DNA from: Acidithiobacillus sulfurivorans
GTDB taxonomy: Bacteria; Pseudomonadota; Gammaproteobacteria; Acidithiobacillales; Acidithiobacillaceae
Direction of reading: 5' to 3'
DNA: 52,456 bases
Assembly (NCBI RefSeq): GCF_018853815.1
Contig: NZ_JAAOMP010000174.1
Location: 1 to 52,456, forward strand
Within the stretch, counting starts at the first letter, position 1, and each line of letters opens with the position of its first letter. The notes beneath the pieces are model-generated. The model saw nothing but the letters and a program-made list of their open reading frames with translations, did no database searches and was not told where the DNA came from. Below are positions 27,727-37,545 of the stretch, in pieces. The position numbers and the translations under genes were made by a program.

Positions 27727-29550
27727 TCATTGAGGCAACCAATGCATGAAAGCCCGGGGCCCCAAATAGCCCTCCTGCTGGGCCTGCACCTGACCATTTG
27801 CGCCTATGGCCATAAATGCCGGTGGGCCAACCAGATTGTAGCGCTTCAACAAAGCCCGGCTATTGGCGTCATTCCGGGTCACGTCCACGCGGATTAATAC
27901 CCGATTGCGCAGGGCATTTTCCACCGCTGGCGTTGCGAAGGTCACCTTGTCCATGCGCGCACATTCCACGCACCAGCTGGCCCAATAATCCACCAGGACG
28001 GGTTTACCATCAGCCTGCTTCAGTGCGGCAGCGAGGGCTTGGGGGCTTTTCACCATGCTAAAGTGCAACGCCGCCTGCTGTGAGCGGTCTGCACCCTTTA
28101 CCGTCTCCATGACTCTTGAAAGCGGCTGTAGCGGATCACTAGCACCGCTCAACGCGCCCACCCCCATCACCAGACCATAGGCAAGCAGGAGGATTCCCAC
28201 GCCTTTCCAGAAGCGTCTCCAGCCTGTGGCTTCAGCCCTCAAAGCGTCCAGCGCCCCCAGGTAGATAGAGGAAATAACGGCCAGTGCTGCCCAAAGCGCC
28301 AGGCTGACCGCTCCCGGCAGCACCCGGGCAATCAGCCAGATTGCCACCCCCAACATCAACACGCCAAAAATGGCCCTGACTGCGTCCATCCAGGCACCGG
28401 CGCGCGGCAAGAGCCGACCTGCCGAAGTCCCAATAATCAAGAGGGGTACGCCCATGCCCAGACTCAGGGCAAACAGCGACAGCCCGCCCAAAAACATATT
28501 ACCTGTCTGGGAAATGAACAATAAGGCCCCTGCCAATGGTGCCGCCACACAAGGACCGACAATGAGTGCCGACAGGGCTCCCATGACAAAACTACTGAAC
28601 AGATGCCCGCCTTTTCCCATCCCGGAAAGCCGGGTTTGCATTCCACTGGGCATTTGCAACTCATAAAACCCGAACATGGAAAGCGCCAGCAACACAAATA
28701 TCAGTGCGAATGCGCCCAGAATCCAGGGATTCTGGAAAACAGCCTGCAGGTAGGCACCCGTTATTGCTGCCAACACTCCCGCGATGGTGTAAGTCAACGC
28801 CATGCCCAGAACATAAGCCAGCGACAAAGTAAAAGCCCGGGATTTTTGTGTACCCCGTTTAGCTTCCTGACCGACAATCAGTGCGGACAAAATAGGAATC
28901 ATCGGAAATATACAGGGTGTAAAAGCCAGTCCCAGGCCGGCAATGAAAAACAGTCCTAAAGTCAGCCAGAAACGGTCCTGCAGAGCACCAGCCAATACTC
29001 CGGCATTACTGCTACTTTTTACCTGTAAAGACTGGGAATGGGGACTGGATACCGAAGCGGCTGTTAGCGGTGCCAAAGCTGGAGCCAGCAAGGACACCTG
29101 TACCGTCTTGCTTTGTTCAGGATAGCAAACCCCCGCATTGGCACAGCCCTGATAAGTGGCTTTGACGGCCAGCGCGCCCGGCGGGGTGCCTTTGACCGAA
29201 AAAGGAATGGTCACGGTGTTCTTGCCCTCCAGAACCCGCATTTCTCCAAAAGCCGGGTCATTCAGCATCACCCCCTTGGGAAGTGTGTACTTTCCCAACA
29301 AAATGCTGGTTGGCAGCACCGAAACCTGAATGCGGTCTCTATAGAGGTGATAACCGGGTGCCACATCCCAGCGCAACTGCAGATGGTCGGGACTGGACAA
29401 TTTCGCGGAAAAGCTGAACGCTTGATCCGGACTGAGAAAATGATCGGCATGGGCATGGGCATAGGAAACGCTCAGCCCAAATAACAGAACTGCACTACAT
29501 AACATGATGAATCTGGCCCAAAGGGTCCTATGTGCCTGCAGAACAACCAT
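27727..29550 (-). CDS. dsbD: Thiol:disulfide interchange protein DsbD
   Basis: This 607-aa protein moves electrons from cytoplasmic thioredoxin to periplasmic thiol proteins. It has a signal peptide (MLCSAVLLFGLSVSYAHAHA region), then the N-terminal domain with the Cys pair in YQGCANAGVCYPE. The CcdA-like membrane domain has cysteines in TPCIFPMIP and GPCVAAPLAG. The C-terminal thioredoxin domain has WASWCVECARMDK. All three Cys pairs are intact. ATG at 29550 (GGGAG upstream) or 29505. Confidence 0.95.
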   Translation of the reverse strand: MVVLQAHRTLWARFIMLCSAVLLFGLSVSYAHAHADHFLSPDQAFSFSAKLSSPDHLQLRWDVAPGYHLYRDRIQVSVLPTSILLGKYTLPKGVMLNDPAFGEMRVLEGKNTVTIPFSVKGTPPGALAVKATYQGCANAGVCYPEQSKTVQVSLLAPALAPLTAASVSSPHSQSLQVKSSSNAGVLAGALQDRFWLTLGLFFIAGLGLAFTPCIFPMIPILSALIVGQEAKRGTQKSRAFTLSLAYVLGMALTYTIAGVLAAITGAYLQAVFQNPWILGAFALIFVLLALSMFGFYELQMPSGMQTRLSGMGKGGHLFSSFVMGALSALIVGPCVAAPLAGALLFISQTGNMFLGGLSLFALSLGMGVPLLIIGTSAGRLLPRAGAWMDAVRAIFGVLMLGVAIWLIARVLPGAVSLALWAALAVISSIYLGALDALRAEATGWRRFWKGVGILLLAYGLVMGVGALSGASDPLQPLSRVMETVKGADRSQQAALHFSMVKSPQALAAALKQADGKPVLVDYWASWCVECARMDKVTFATPAVENALRNRVLIRVDVTRNDANSRALLKRYNLVGPPAFMAIGANGQVQAQQEGYLGPRAFMHWLPQ

Positions 29551-29748
29551 GCCGATTTTGCTCCCGAACCTGTAGATGAAAGCCCCCGTAGAGGCTTCAA
29601 AGGGGAAAATATTGCAGCCTACCCTTCTCAGTTACTAGCAACAAGCAGGCCACGGCCTTCCTGGGCAGACCTCACAACCGGCCTTGAAGAAAATTTTGCT
29701 GCTCAGGAACTTTTTGAATGGTCCATGCTCCAATCTTATGCAAGCGGC

Positions 29749-29826
29749 TGTGATAGGTTGCGAGCGCATGTTTCTTCCTCCTTTGGTGGTTTTAGGGCGA
29801 ATCTTCGGATTTCGCCCTTCTTTTTT
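29749..29826 (+). ncRNA. Candidate small RNA, copy 1 of a tandem pair
   Basis: From 29758 the sequence TTGCGAGCGCATGTTTCTTC continues with CTCCTTTGGTGGTTTT and a terminator. The same layout recurs 148 bases downstream. The terminator is an AGGGCGAATC / GATTTCGCCCT stem with a UUCG tetraloop and a T-rich tail. The promoter is weak: TTGAAT at 29714 with TATGCA 17 bases on. TTCCTCCTTT is complementary to Shine-Dalgarno sequences. No convincing protein frame covers it. Confidence 0.45.
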
Positions 29827-29846
29827 CCGACCGGTCGGGATGTTAT

Positions 29847-29875
29847 TTGCAAGCACTCACACTATTTGCTAATAT
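29847..29875 (+). promoter_or_regulatory. Sigma-70 promoter of small RNA copy 2
   Basis: TTGCAA (29847-29852) and TAATAT (29870-29875) are separated by 17 bases, a good sigma-70 match. The start is predicted near 29882. It lies after the copy 1 terminator, so the two units would be transcribed independently. Confidence 0.6.
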
Positions 29876-29881
29876 TGTTGG

Positions 29882-29969
29882 GCGATCTGCACCAGTAAGT
29901 TTGGATTGCGAGCGCATGTTTCTTTCCTCCTTTGTGGTTTTAGGGCGACTATAGTGTCGCCCTTTTTTT
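29882..29969 (+). ncRNA. Candidate small RNA, copy 2 of a tandem pair
   Basis: The conserved block starts at 29906 (TTGCGAGCGCATGTTTCTTT, then CCTCCTTTGTGGTTTT). It ends in a perfect terminator: AGGGCGAC / GTCGCCCT (29942-29963) followed by seven T. Near-identity with copy 1 outside the terminator loop suggests conservation at RNA level. The CCTCC tract could pair with ribosome sites, as in known anti-Shine-Dalgarno small RNAs. It could instead be the leader of the hydrolase gene at 29986, but the terminator separates them. Confidence 0.5.
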
Positions 29970-29985
29970 ATGTGGAGCCACAACC

Positions 29986-30774
29986 ATGCCCTGTTCTGCC
30001 GAACGCCCCTTTACGCTCGTACATGCCAACGGTGAGCGCCTTGCCGGACTCATTCATGAAACCCATCAAGACCCGGTAGGCATTTTTCTACCGGGCTTTG
30101 CTTCCAGCATGAATGGCTCCAAATCCCGACTTCTGGCCGAATACGCACAAAATCGGGGTTGGTCGTGGGTGCGCTTTGATCCTCGCGGCGTCGGCCGCTC
30201 TGATGGACTTTTTGAACAGCTGACCCTCTCTCGTTATCTGGAAGACCTGCGCCTGATTCTGCAGATGCTGGAAAACCGGCCTGTCATTCTGGTCGGCTCC
30301 AGCATGGGCGGCTGGCTGGCCACTATTGCCGCGACGCGCTGGCCGGAACGCTTGCGCGCCCTCCTGCTGATTGCACCAGCCTACAACTTCATTCAGACAC
30401 TTTTTCAAACCCTTTCACCAGAAGATCAACACAGCTGGCAAACCAGCCACCTGCGCTGTTGGCAGGACCATTACGGGCTGGGTGAATTGCGTATGTGCTT
30501 CGATCTGGTAGCTGACAGCTGGCGCTATGATTTGCTGCGCTTCCCGGTGCATCTGCATTGTCCGGTGGAAATTCTGCATGGTACTGACGATGAAGCCGTT
30601 CCCCTGCAGCAAAGCTATCAATTTGCAGCCCTCGCCCAATGTGAACATCTGGCAGTGCGCGCCCTCCCCGGTATCAATCACCGCTTACAGGGTGCGGATC
30701 GGGTATTGCTGCAGAGCCTTTCCAGGCTCTGGCCGCCGAAATCACGCAATGCCCCCTTGACAGCGAAATCTTAG
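29986..30774 (+). CDS. Alpha/beta hydrolase
   Basis: This 262-aa alpha/beta-hydrolase fold protein has the nucleophile elbow GSSMGGW, the acid in LHGTDDEAVPL and a His near the C-terminus (GINHRL). FDPRGVGRSDG is the oxyanion-side loop. It resembles the YqiA/RBBP9-like or BAAT-like short hydrolases. Substrate unknown. GGAG lies upstream of the ATG. It is preceded by the small RNA pair and its end carries the groES promoter. Confidence 0.85.
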   Translation: MPCSAERPFTLVHANGERLAGLIHETHQDPVGIFLPGFASSMNGSKSRLLAEYAQNRGWSWVRFDPRGVGRSDGLFEQLTLSRYLEDLRLILQMLENRPVILVGSSMGGWLATIAATRWPERLRALLLIAPAYNFIQTLFQTLSPEDQHSWQTSHLRCWQDHYGLGELRMCFDLVADSWRYDLLRFPVHLHCPVEILHGTDDEAVPLQQSYQFAALAQCEHLAVRALPGINHRLQGADRVLLQSLSRLWPPKSRNAPLTAKS

Positions 30775-30784
30775 CGCCTATGAT
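30757..30784 (+). promoter_or_regulatory. groES-groEL sigma-70 promoter
   Basis: TTGACA (30757-30762) and TATGAT (30779-30784) are 16 bases apart. They overlap the end of the hydrolase gene and abut the CIRCE operator. Confidence 0.7.
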
Positions 30785-30810
30785 TAGCACTCGATGGGTG
30801 TGACTGCTAA
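30784..30810 (+). promoter_or_regulatory. CIRCE operator (HrcA binding site)
   Basis: TTAGCACTC-N9-GACTGCTAA matches the CIRCE consensus TTAGCACTC-N9-GAGTGCTAA with one mismatch in the right arm. HrcA represses chaperonin operons by binding here. Its position at the -10 region and transcript start fits repression of groES-groEL. Confidence 0.92.
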
Positions 30811-30861
30811 CAACACCCAGGATGAAGACATCCATTCACCTGTAAAACGAGGAAATGCTCA

Positions 30862-31152
30862 ATGAAACTGCGTCCTTTACATGATCGCGTCGTTATTCGT
30901 CGTCTGGAAGAAGAGCAGAAGACCGCCGGCGGGATCATCATTCCCGATACGGCCAAGGAAAAACCCGTGCGTGGCGAAATCGTCGCTGCTGGTCACGGCA
31001 AAATTCTGGAAGACGGCAAAGTCCGTGCCCTGGATGTCAAAAAAGGGGATCACGTCCTGTTTGCCAAATATGCCGGCACCGAAATCAAGGTGGAAGGCGA
31101 AGAGCTGCTGGTGATGCGTGAAGACGACATCATGGCGGTCATCGAAAAGTAA
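30862..31152 (+). CDS. groES: Co-chaperonin GroES
   Basis: This 96-aa heptameric lid of the GroEL chaperonin starts [20 protein letters not shown], has the mobile loop [12 protein letters not shown] and ends DDIMAVIEK. It is first in the groES-groEL operon under CIRCE. Confidence 0.98.
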   Translation: MKLRPLHDRVVIRRLEEEQKTAGGIIIPDTAKEKPVRGEIVAAGHGKILEDGKVRALDVKKGDHVLFAKYAGTEIKVEGEELLVMREDDIMAVIEK

Positions 31153-31191
31153 GCGTTGCTGAATATATCAACCCTTATTCATTTATTTTGA

Positions 31192-32856
<1,665 letters not shown>

Positions 32857-32885
32857 GCCTCTTCACCCGCAGTCTGTAGCATCAG

Positions 32886-32919
32886 AAAACCGGCTCCCTG
32901 ATTGGGGGCCGGTTTTTTT
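32886..32919 (+). terminator. groEL rho-independent terminator
   Basis: AAAACCGGC and GCCGGTTTT flank a short loop and are followed by a run of seven T (32913-32919). Confidence 0.92.
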
Positions 32920-33074
32920 GCGCAAAAAATCTGTTCCAGATTAAATATCTTAGACCATTAAAATCAACAAATAACGTAGCCACAGAATCATCTGTATCAA
33001 AAAAATTACAGCCGCACAAAAAACTCTTCATAATTGTTTTACTTAAAGATTTACCACCATGGCCGAATTCATCA

Positions 33075-33101
33075 TGTAACTGTGGTCATTAATCTGTTAC
33101 A
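33075..33101. promoter_or_regulatory. Candidate enhancer site upstream of the amyloid operon
   Basis: TGTAAC (33075-33080) and GTTACA (33096-33101) form an inverted repeat, 75-100 bases before the sigma-54 promoter. The ATTTGTAAC half also occurs in the palindrome at 38828. The rest of 32920-33170 is AT-rich and shows no gene. Confidence 0.35.
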
Positions 33102-33175
33102 AATGGTTAGTCAGATCAAAAGAGTTTTCTACACAGAAAAAATTTAACATATTGTTATATATAGGGTTTAATAAG

Positions 33176-33191
33176 TGGCACGATAGCTGCT
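33176..33191 (+). promoter_or_regulatory. Sigma-54 promoter of the amyloid gene cluster
   Basis: TGGCACGATAGCTGCT has GG (33177-33178) and GC (33189-33190) 10 bases apart and the full TGGCACG -24 element. The start is predicted near 33202, 28 bases before the first ATG at 33230, and inside the longer frame that begins at 33152. Confidence 0.75.
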
Positions 33192-33229
33192 TAGGAAGAT
33201 CGTACAGTTCGCTTCCTGGTGCTACGAAA

Positions 33230-33637
33230 ATGAATATACTTCATAAGATCACCGTTAATTATAAATGGTCAATATTAGCTTTTGGCTTGGTATGTTTCGT
33301 GCCTTATGTTGGATTAGCGCAAGCCGATACACTCGTATCTGGCAAGCAAATTCAGAAAGAAGCCATCCTGTTTCATCAACAAACGAATTTGCAGAAAACA
33401 TTTGTTGGAGCGGGCAAAGCAAGCAATCAATTTGAAATAGACAGCAAGGTATCTGATCAACAATTGGCGAGAATCTCGGGCAAAGGTATTCCGGTTAACC
33501 TGCCTACGATAGGACGGAACACCAATGGCGTGGTTCTTTGGGATGAGCTGCAGACACGCTCTGGCGGGGGTAAAACCTCTATCGAATGGGGCGGCGGAAA
33601 CAATCTGCAAAGCATCAGCATGTCCACCAATCGCTAA
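33230..33637 (+). CDS. Small exported protein, first gene of Fap-like cluster
   Basis: This 135-aa protein has an N-terminal signal region ending near AQA (residue ~31). The mature part contains VSDQQLARISGKGI, aligned with double-glycine-type leaders (L at -7, I at -4, G at -2). It ends in a Gly/Ser-rich tail. I start at ATG 33230, because the sigma-54 start lies downstream of the upstream ATG at 33152. It may play the role of FapA or a minor secreted component, but homology is not clear. Confidence 0.65.
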   Translation: MNILHKITVNYKWSILAFGLVCFVPYVGLAQADTLVSGKQIQKEAILFHQQTNLQKTFVGAGKASNQFEIDSKVSDQQLARISGKGIPVNLPTIGRNTNGVVLWDELQTRSGGGKTSIEWGGGNNLQSISMSTNR

Positions 33638-33667
33638 CCAATTTTCAGATAAAGGGAGCCGAGAGCA

Positions 33668-34093
33668 ATGAAGTCAGAATTTCTTGTAGGGTTGGCCTTG
33701 ATATTTGCCGGATTTTCCGTGAGCGCTGCGGCGGCGCCTCAGACCGCATCTGTAAATCAGTCGAGCAGCGTTATTGAAGGCAATGCGTTTGTAAACGGTA
33801 CCGGTGTTATGGCTATTAATGAAGTTGCAGGTGTAGGTAATGCTCAAGCCAACAGTGTCCAAATGGTTATTGGTGCCATCAGACCTGTATCAAATAACAT
33901 TTTATCGCAAAACATTACAAATTCAGCAAAACAGGACCCATCGTCAACACCCAACAGTTTGAATAATGTGGTCATCAGTCCCACAGCTTTCAAAGGCGCT
34001 GAAGGCATTGCTCAGATCAATCAGGTATCAGGATCAGGCAACACCTCGGCAAACAGTTTCGCACTCGGGATAGCCCCCGGGGTGATTCACTAG
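33668..34093 (+). CDS. Minor amyloid-like subunit (FapB-like)
   Basis: This 141-aa secreted protein has a signal peptide (MKSEFLVGLALIFAGFSVSA, cleavage near AAA). The mature part is Asn/Gln/Ser/Gly rich, with two degenerate repeats: MAINEVAGVGNAQANSVQM and IAQINQVSGSGNTSANSFAL. This N-Q-V-x-G-x-G-N-x-x-A-N-S pattern is related to the repeats of the next gene, so it may act as a nucleator. AAAGGGAG precedes the ATG. FapB-like assignment is inference from position and composition. Confidence 0.6.
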   Translation: MKSEFLVGLALIFAGFSVSAAAAPQTASVNQSSSVIEGNAFVNGTGVMAINEVAGVGNAQANSVQMVIGAIRPVSNNILSQNITNSAKQDPSSTPNSLNNVVISPTAFKGAEGIAQINQVSGSGNTSANSFALGIAPGVIH

Positions 34094-34142
34094 GCAGTAT
34101 CAACTTCGTTGTACGTGTATAAACCCACTTAAGGAGAATATC

Positions 34143-35885
34143 ATGAAAGCTTCTATCAAGTTAAGTCCGGTTGCCATTGCCATCGCCGCCCTCGTGGCCG
34201 CGCCCATGGCATTCGCCACCCCCTCTGCTGGTGCCAGTGTCAACAACGGCCAGCAAAGCAGTAGCAACACCCAGATTTCTGTTCTGAATTCCACCAACTA
34301 TGCCAACATGCTGGGCAATGCCGGTGCGGGCAGTGTTGGTAACGTCGGTGTCAATATCGCCACCGGTAACCAGAACCAGCAGTCCAACGCCGGCTCCCTG
34401 GCCGCCAACGGCAAGACCCATGCCACATCAACTGCCGCTGTCTCTGCCACCCAGGATCAGGGCGGTAATCTTGCTATCCAGATGGTCAACGGTAGCAACA
34501 ATGTCAACATGAGCGACAACGCGCTCTCCGGTGCCTCCGGCAACATTGGTGCCAACATGACCTCTGGCATTTTCAATCAGCAGCAGAACAATCTGGCCGT
34601 GTCTTCTGCCAAGAAGGCGGTAAGTTCCACAGCAACGACCAGCACCAGCCAGAATCTTGGTCAGAATCTGAGTGCCAGCGTTTATAACTATGGTAGCCAG
34701 GGAAATGCCAACAACACCCAAATCGGCGGAAGTGCGTTGAGCAACACTGCAGGCAACATCGGTGTCAATCAGGCTGCTGGCATCAGTAACCAACAGAGCA
34801 ACTCCATGGCGCTGGCTTCCGTGAGCAAGAAAACCACGAAGTCCGACGCTTCCACCAACACTGCGCAGAGCCAAGGGCAAAACCTTGCGATACAGGTGGT
34901 GGGTGGTGCCAACGCTGTCGACCTGACCGCCAACGCCCTGCAGGGAGCCGCTGGCAACATCGGCGTAAACATGGCCTCGGGCAGTTTCAACCAGCAGCAG
35001 AACAGCACCTCCATAGCCAGCGCCACCAAGAAGGCCAACATGGTCGACTCGGCAACCTATACCAACCAGAGCATGGGCGATGAAGCCAACCTCAGCACCC
35101 TGAACTATGGCCACATGGTCGGTGGCAGCAATGAAACTGGTGTTTATGGGAATGTACTAAGCAACGCTGCTGGCAACATTGGCCTCAATCAGGCTGCCGG
35201 TATCAGCAATCAGCAGAGCAACTCCCTGGCTATTGCCACCGGCAGCAAGAGCTATGGTGCCACCGCCACTGCAGGTACCAGCCAGTCCATGGGTGGAATC
35301 CTCAGCTCACAGGGTATCCCAGTAATTTTTGGGCCTTTGGCCTGGTATCTGTCCTACCAGAACAATGCCGCCGGAATCGGCAGTAACGCTCTGCAGGGTG
35401 CCGCTGGCAACATCGGCGTAAATCTGGCTTCAGGCGCCAACAACCAACAGGGTAACTCCACGGCTCTGAGCTATGTCAGCAAAGGAAAGAGTGGTTCATG
35501 GGCCTCTGCCACGGCAGCTGCCAATCAGCTTTCGGTCAGCAACATTGCCTCTGATACCCACACTACCGATTCCAGCTTTATCAATGGCAATGCCGCACAA
35601 AATGCCAGCGGCAATATCGGCATCAACGTGGCCACCGGGGTTCAGAACCAGCAGCAGAATGGGCTGGCCCTGGTTTCAGTTGCTTCTACCCACGCCATGG
35701 CAACGGCTAGTGCGCCAGTCAGTCAGATGGCTTACGCCAATCTTGGTGGCACCGTGGCCTCGACCTATGCCAGCAGTGTCAGCGGCAATGCCTTGCAGAA
35801 TGCTTCCGGCAACATTGGTCTGAACGTCGCCGCCGGCAACGGCAACCAGCAGTCCAATACCATGGCGATTGCCAGCGCCCAGTAA
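34143..35885 (+). CDS. Major amyloid-like repeat protein (FapC-like, 8 repeats)
   Basis: This 580-aa secreted protein has a signal peptide (ending near AFA, residue ~25). It then has about eight imperfect repeats of 60-75 residues, each with the core NAL-x-x-A-[SA]-GNIGVN-x-A-x-G-x-x-NQQ-x-N. Linkers are Ser/Thr/Ala rich. Repeats 3 and 5 (NQAAGISNQQSNS) differ in type from 2, 4 and 6 (NMASG, NQQ), an alternating pattern. No cysteine is visible. Composition and cores fit a functional amyloid or adhesive fibre. AAGGAG precedes the ATG. Amyloid nature is not proven. Confidence 0.75.
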   Translation: MKASIKLSPVAIAIAALVAAPMAFATPSAGASVNNGQQSSSNTQISVLNSTNYANMLGNAGAGSVGNVGVNIATGNQNQQSNAGSLAANGKTHATSTAAVSATQDQGGNLAIQMVNGSNNVNMSDNALSGASGNIGANMTSGIFNQQQNNLAVSSAKKAVSSTATTSTSQNLGQNLSASVYNYGSQGNANNTQIGGSALSNTAGNIGVNQAAGISNQQSNSMALASVSKKTTKSDASTNTAQSQGQNLAIQVVGGANAVDLTANALQGAAGNIGVNMASGSFNQQQNSTSIASATKKANMVDSATYTNQSMGDEANLSTLNYGHMVGGSNETGVYGNVLSNAAGNIGLNQAAGISNQQSNSLAIATGSKSYGATATAGTSQSMGGILSSQGIPVIFGPLAWYLSYQNNAAGIGSNALQGAAGNIGVNLASGANNQQGNSTALSYVSKGKSGSWASATAAANQLSVSNIASDTHTTDSSFINGNAAQNASGNIGINVATGVQNQQQNGLALVSVASTHAMATASAPVSQMAYANLGGTVASTYASSVSGNALQNASGNIGLNVAAGNGNQQSNTMAIASAQ

Positions 35886-35902
35886 GCACCAGATGAAACT
35901 TC

Positions 35903-35927
35903 GCCACCCCCTTGGGGTGGCAGTTTT
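35903..35927 (+). terminator. Attenuating hairpin between the major subunit and the peptidase
   Basis: GCCACCCC and GGGGTGGC form an 8-bp stem with a CTT loop, followed by AGTTTTAT. The T-run is short, so partial termination is likely, giving more major subunit than downstream products. Confidence 0.6.
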
Positions 35928-35953
35928 ATAAAATTCATCGGGAGGCTGTCATC

Positions 35954-36670
35954 ATGTTCAAATCCAAAGCAATACGTCCTTTTGTCTTGTCCAGCCTGAT
36001 CATGGCAGGGGTGTTTGCCCTTACCCAAAGTAGCGATGCCAAGGCAGCAGCTTTTGGCGGGATAATACCTGGAGCGGGTGTCATTCACATACCTGTCACC
36101 AACATGATAGGCATGCACTTTATTCATGTAGTACGGCAACACACAGACTTTTCCTGTGGAGCCGCTTCATTGGCAACCATCCTCAAATACGCATTCGGCC
36201 AGAATGTTGACGAAGAAGAGGTCATAAAAGGCCTGTTCACCGTGAGCAATCCAGCAGAAGTTAAAAAAGTCGGGTTTTCCATGCTGGATCTTAAAAACTA
36301 TGTAGACAAGATCGGGCTAAAGGGCGAGGGGTACATTGTCACTCCCGCAGAGCTCGAAAAAATTCATATTCCGGTCATAGTGCTACTGGATCTGGGCGGT
36401 TACAAACACTTTGTTGTTCTTGAAAAAACGGGGGCAGAACACGTTTATCTGGCAGACCCTGCACTCGGGAATCGTATCATGCCCAAAGAACAATTTCTCA
36501 AGGACTGGAACAAGATAGTTTTTGCGGTATTCGGAAAAGGCTTTGAACCACACTCGGTGCTTCTTAGCCCACCAGAACCACCCAGCGCACTTAAACTGCT
36601 ACATGGCATTTTACCCAATACAAAAGTATCGCCGGCTCACTTTGGTTTTAATCAGGCAAATTACTTTTGA
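35954..36670 (+). CDS. C39-type peptidase (FapD-like)
   Basis: This 238-aa protein has an N-terminal hydrophobic signal/anchor and a C39 cysteine-peptidase domain. Gln62 and Cys68 lie in RQHTDFSCGAASLATIL, His152 in YKHFVVLE and Asp168 in LADPALGN; all are intact. Peptidases of this type process double-glycine leaders. FapD of the Pseudomonas Fap operon is such a protein and is required for fibre export. I start at ATG 35954 with GGAGG 8 bases upstream. Confidence 0.82.
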   Translation: MFKSKAIRPFVLSSLIMAGVFALTQSSDAKAAAFGGIIPGAGVIHIPVTNMIGMHFIHVVRQHTDFSCGAASLATILKYAFGQNVDEEEVIKGLFTVSNPAEVKKVGFSMLDLKNYVDKIGLKGEGYIVTPAELEKIHIPVIVLLDLGGYKHFVVLEKTGAEHVYLADPALGNRIMPKEQFLKDWNKIVFAVFGKGFEPHSVLLSPPEPPSALKLLHGILPNTKVSPAHFGFNQANYF

Positions 36671-36698
36671 TTATAAATATACTTGAGAGAGGCACATC

Positions 36699-37469
36699 AT
36701 GAACGAATATCTACTACATAAAACTGCTACAGTGGCGGGTTGTTGTATGGCTGCCTCGTCGCTGCTCATCAGCCCAGCAGCTTTAGCACTCCCCTTAACA
36801 CAGGTGCTACCAATCAGTTTCAAATCAGTTTCCGATCAAGCCTTGTCCAAAATAGTGGGACGCGGTGTCATTGGTGGCTCCATCGTTTATTTTGGCGTGG
36901 AAATGCAAACCAACTGGACATCCGACAACAGCCAAACACCCATGCGCAGCACCATGAATATCGCACTCAACAGTTCGGGGAATATTTTCTTACCAACCAT
37001 TACCTATTCTGTAAATGGTACCCTGCCTCAAGCCACCCAAAGCGCCAATAATCAAGTTGATGGTAGCGGACTTAATAACACCAAGGGAGTAACGCAAGCC
37101 ATTCAAATTGCGGGGAACGGCAATTCGATTCAGAACGGAATGTCATTGAATGTGGTTAAAGGTACACCGAACACTACTACCTCTGGCACCGCCCTAACGG
37201 AAGGAACACACGCCATAAACAACACCACTACCATGACTGTACAAAATGGACAGTTATCCATGGCAATCAATAATGGAGGGGCATCTGTTCGTCAAGGTAT
37301 AGGAGCCAATGGGCTGTTCCAAATTGCTCAGGTGGGTACCAATCTAAACGTCATTCAAAATCAAATGAAACTTACCTTAGGCGTCAATCAAAACAAAGTA
37401 AACACACAGAATCTCGCGCAGTTACAGTCAATTTTAGGCGGCATGCATGGATTAACTGCTGCGCCATAA
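36699..37469 (+). CDS. Secreted FapE-like protein
   Basis: This 256-aa secreted protein has a signal region (CCMAASSLLISPAALALP). It contains VSDQALSKIVGRGV, a second copy of the double-glycine-like motif seen in the 33230 gene. The C-terminal part has weak amyloid-type repeats (AIQIAGNGNSIQNGMSLNVV and FQIAQVGTNLNVIQNQMKL). Position after the C39 peptidase matches FapE, a fibre-associated component. Similarity is by pattern only. Confidence 0.6.
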   Translation: MNEYLLHKTATVAGCCMAASSLLISPAALALPLTQVLPISFKSVSDQALSKIVGRGVIGGSIVYFGVEMQTNWTSDNSQTPMRSTMNIALNSSGNIFLPTITYSVNGTLPQATQSANNQVDGSGLNNTKGVTQAIQIAGNGNSIQNGMSLNVVKGTPNTTTSGTALTEGTHAINNTTTMTVQNGQLSMAINNGGASVRQGIGANGLFQIAQVGTNLNVIQNQMKLTLGVNQNKVNTQNLAQLQSILGGMHGLTAAP

Positions 37470-37489
37470 AATATTTTAGTGAATTTTAG

Positions 37490-37531
37490 CAGGGGAGATA
37501 ACTTAATCTAACTTATCTCCCCTGTTTTTTT
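37490..37531 (+). terminator. Strong terminator at the end of the amyloid operon
   Basis: CAGGGGAGATAA and TTATCTCCCCTG form a perfect 12-bp stem with an 11-base loop, followed by seven T. It ends the plus-strand operon and faces the convergent outer-membrane gene. Confidence 0.93.
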
Positions 37532-37545
37532 ACCATTAAATCACA

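Noticed and set aside
29530-29898. 122-codon plus-strand frame between dsbD and the small RNAs
   Set aside because: It overlaps the start of dsbD and runs through the small RNA terminator repeat, with no good ribosome site.
33152-33229. Upstream extension of the first amyloid-cluster gene
   Set aside because: The sigma-54 promoter lies inside it, so the ATG at 33230 is preferred.
34143-35885. CRISPR-like or simple DNA repeats in the major subunit gene
   Set aside because: The periodicity is in protein repeats of 60-75 residues with diverged DNA, not short identical repeats with spacers. No CRISPR array was seen elsewhere.
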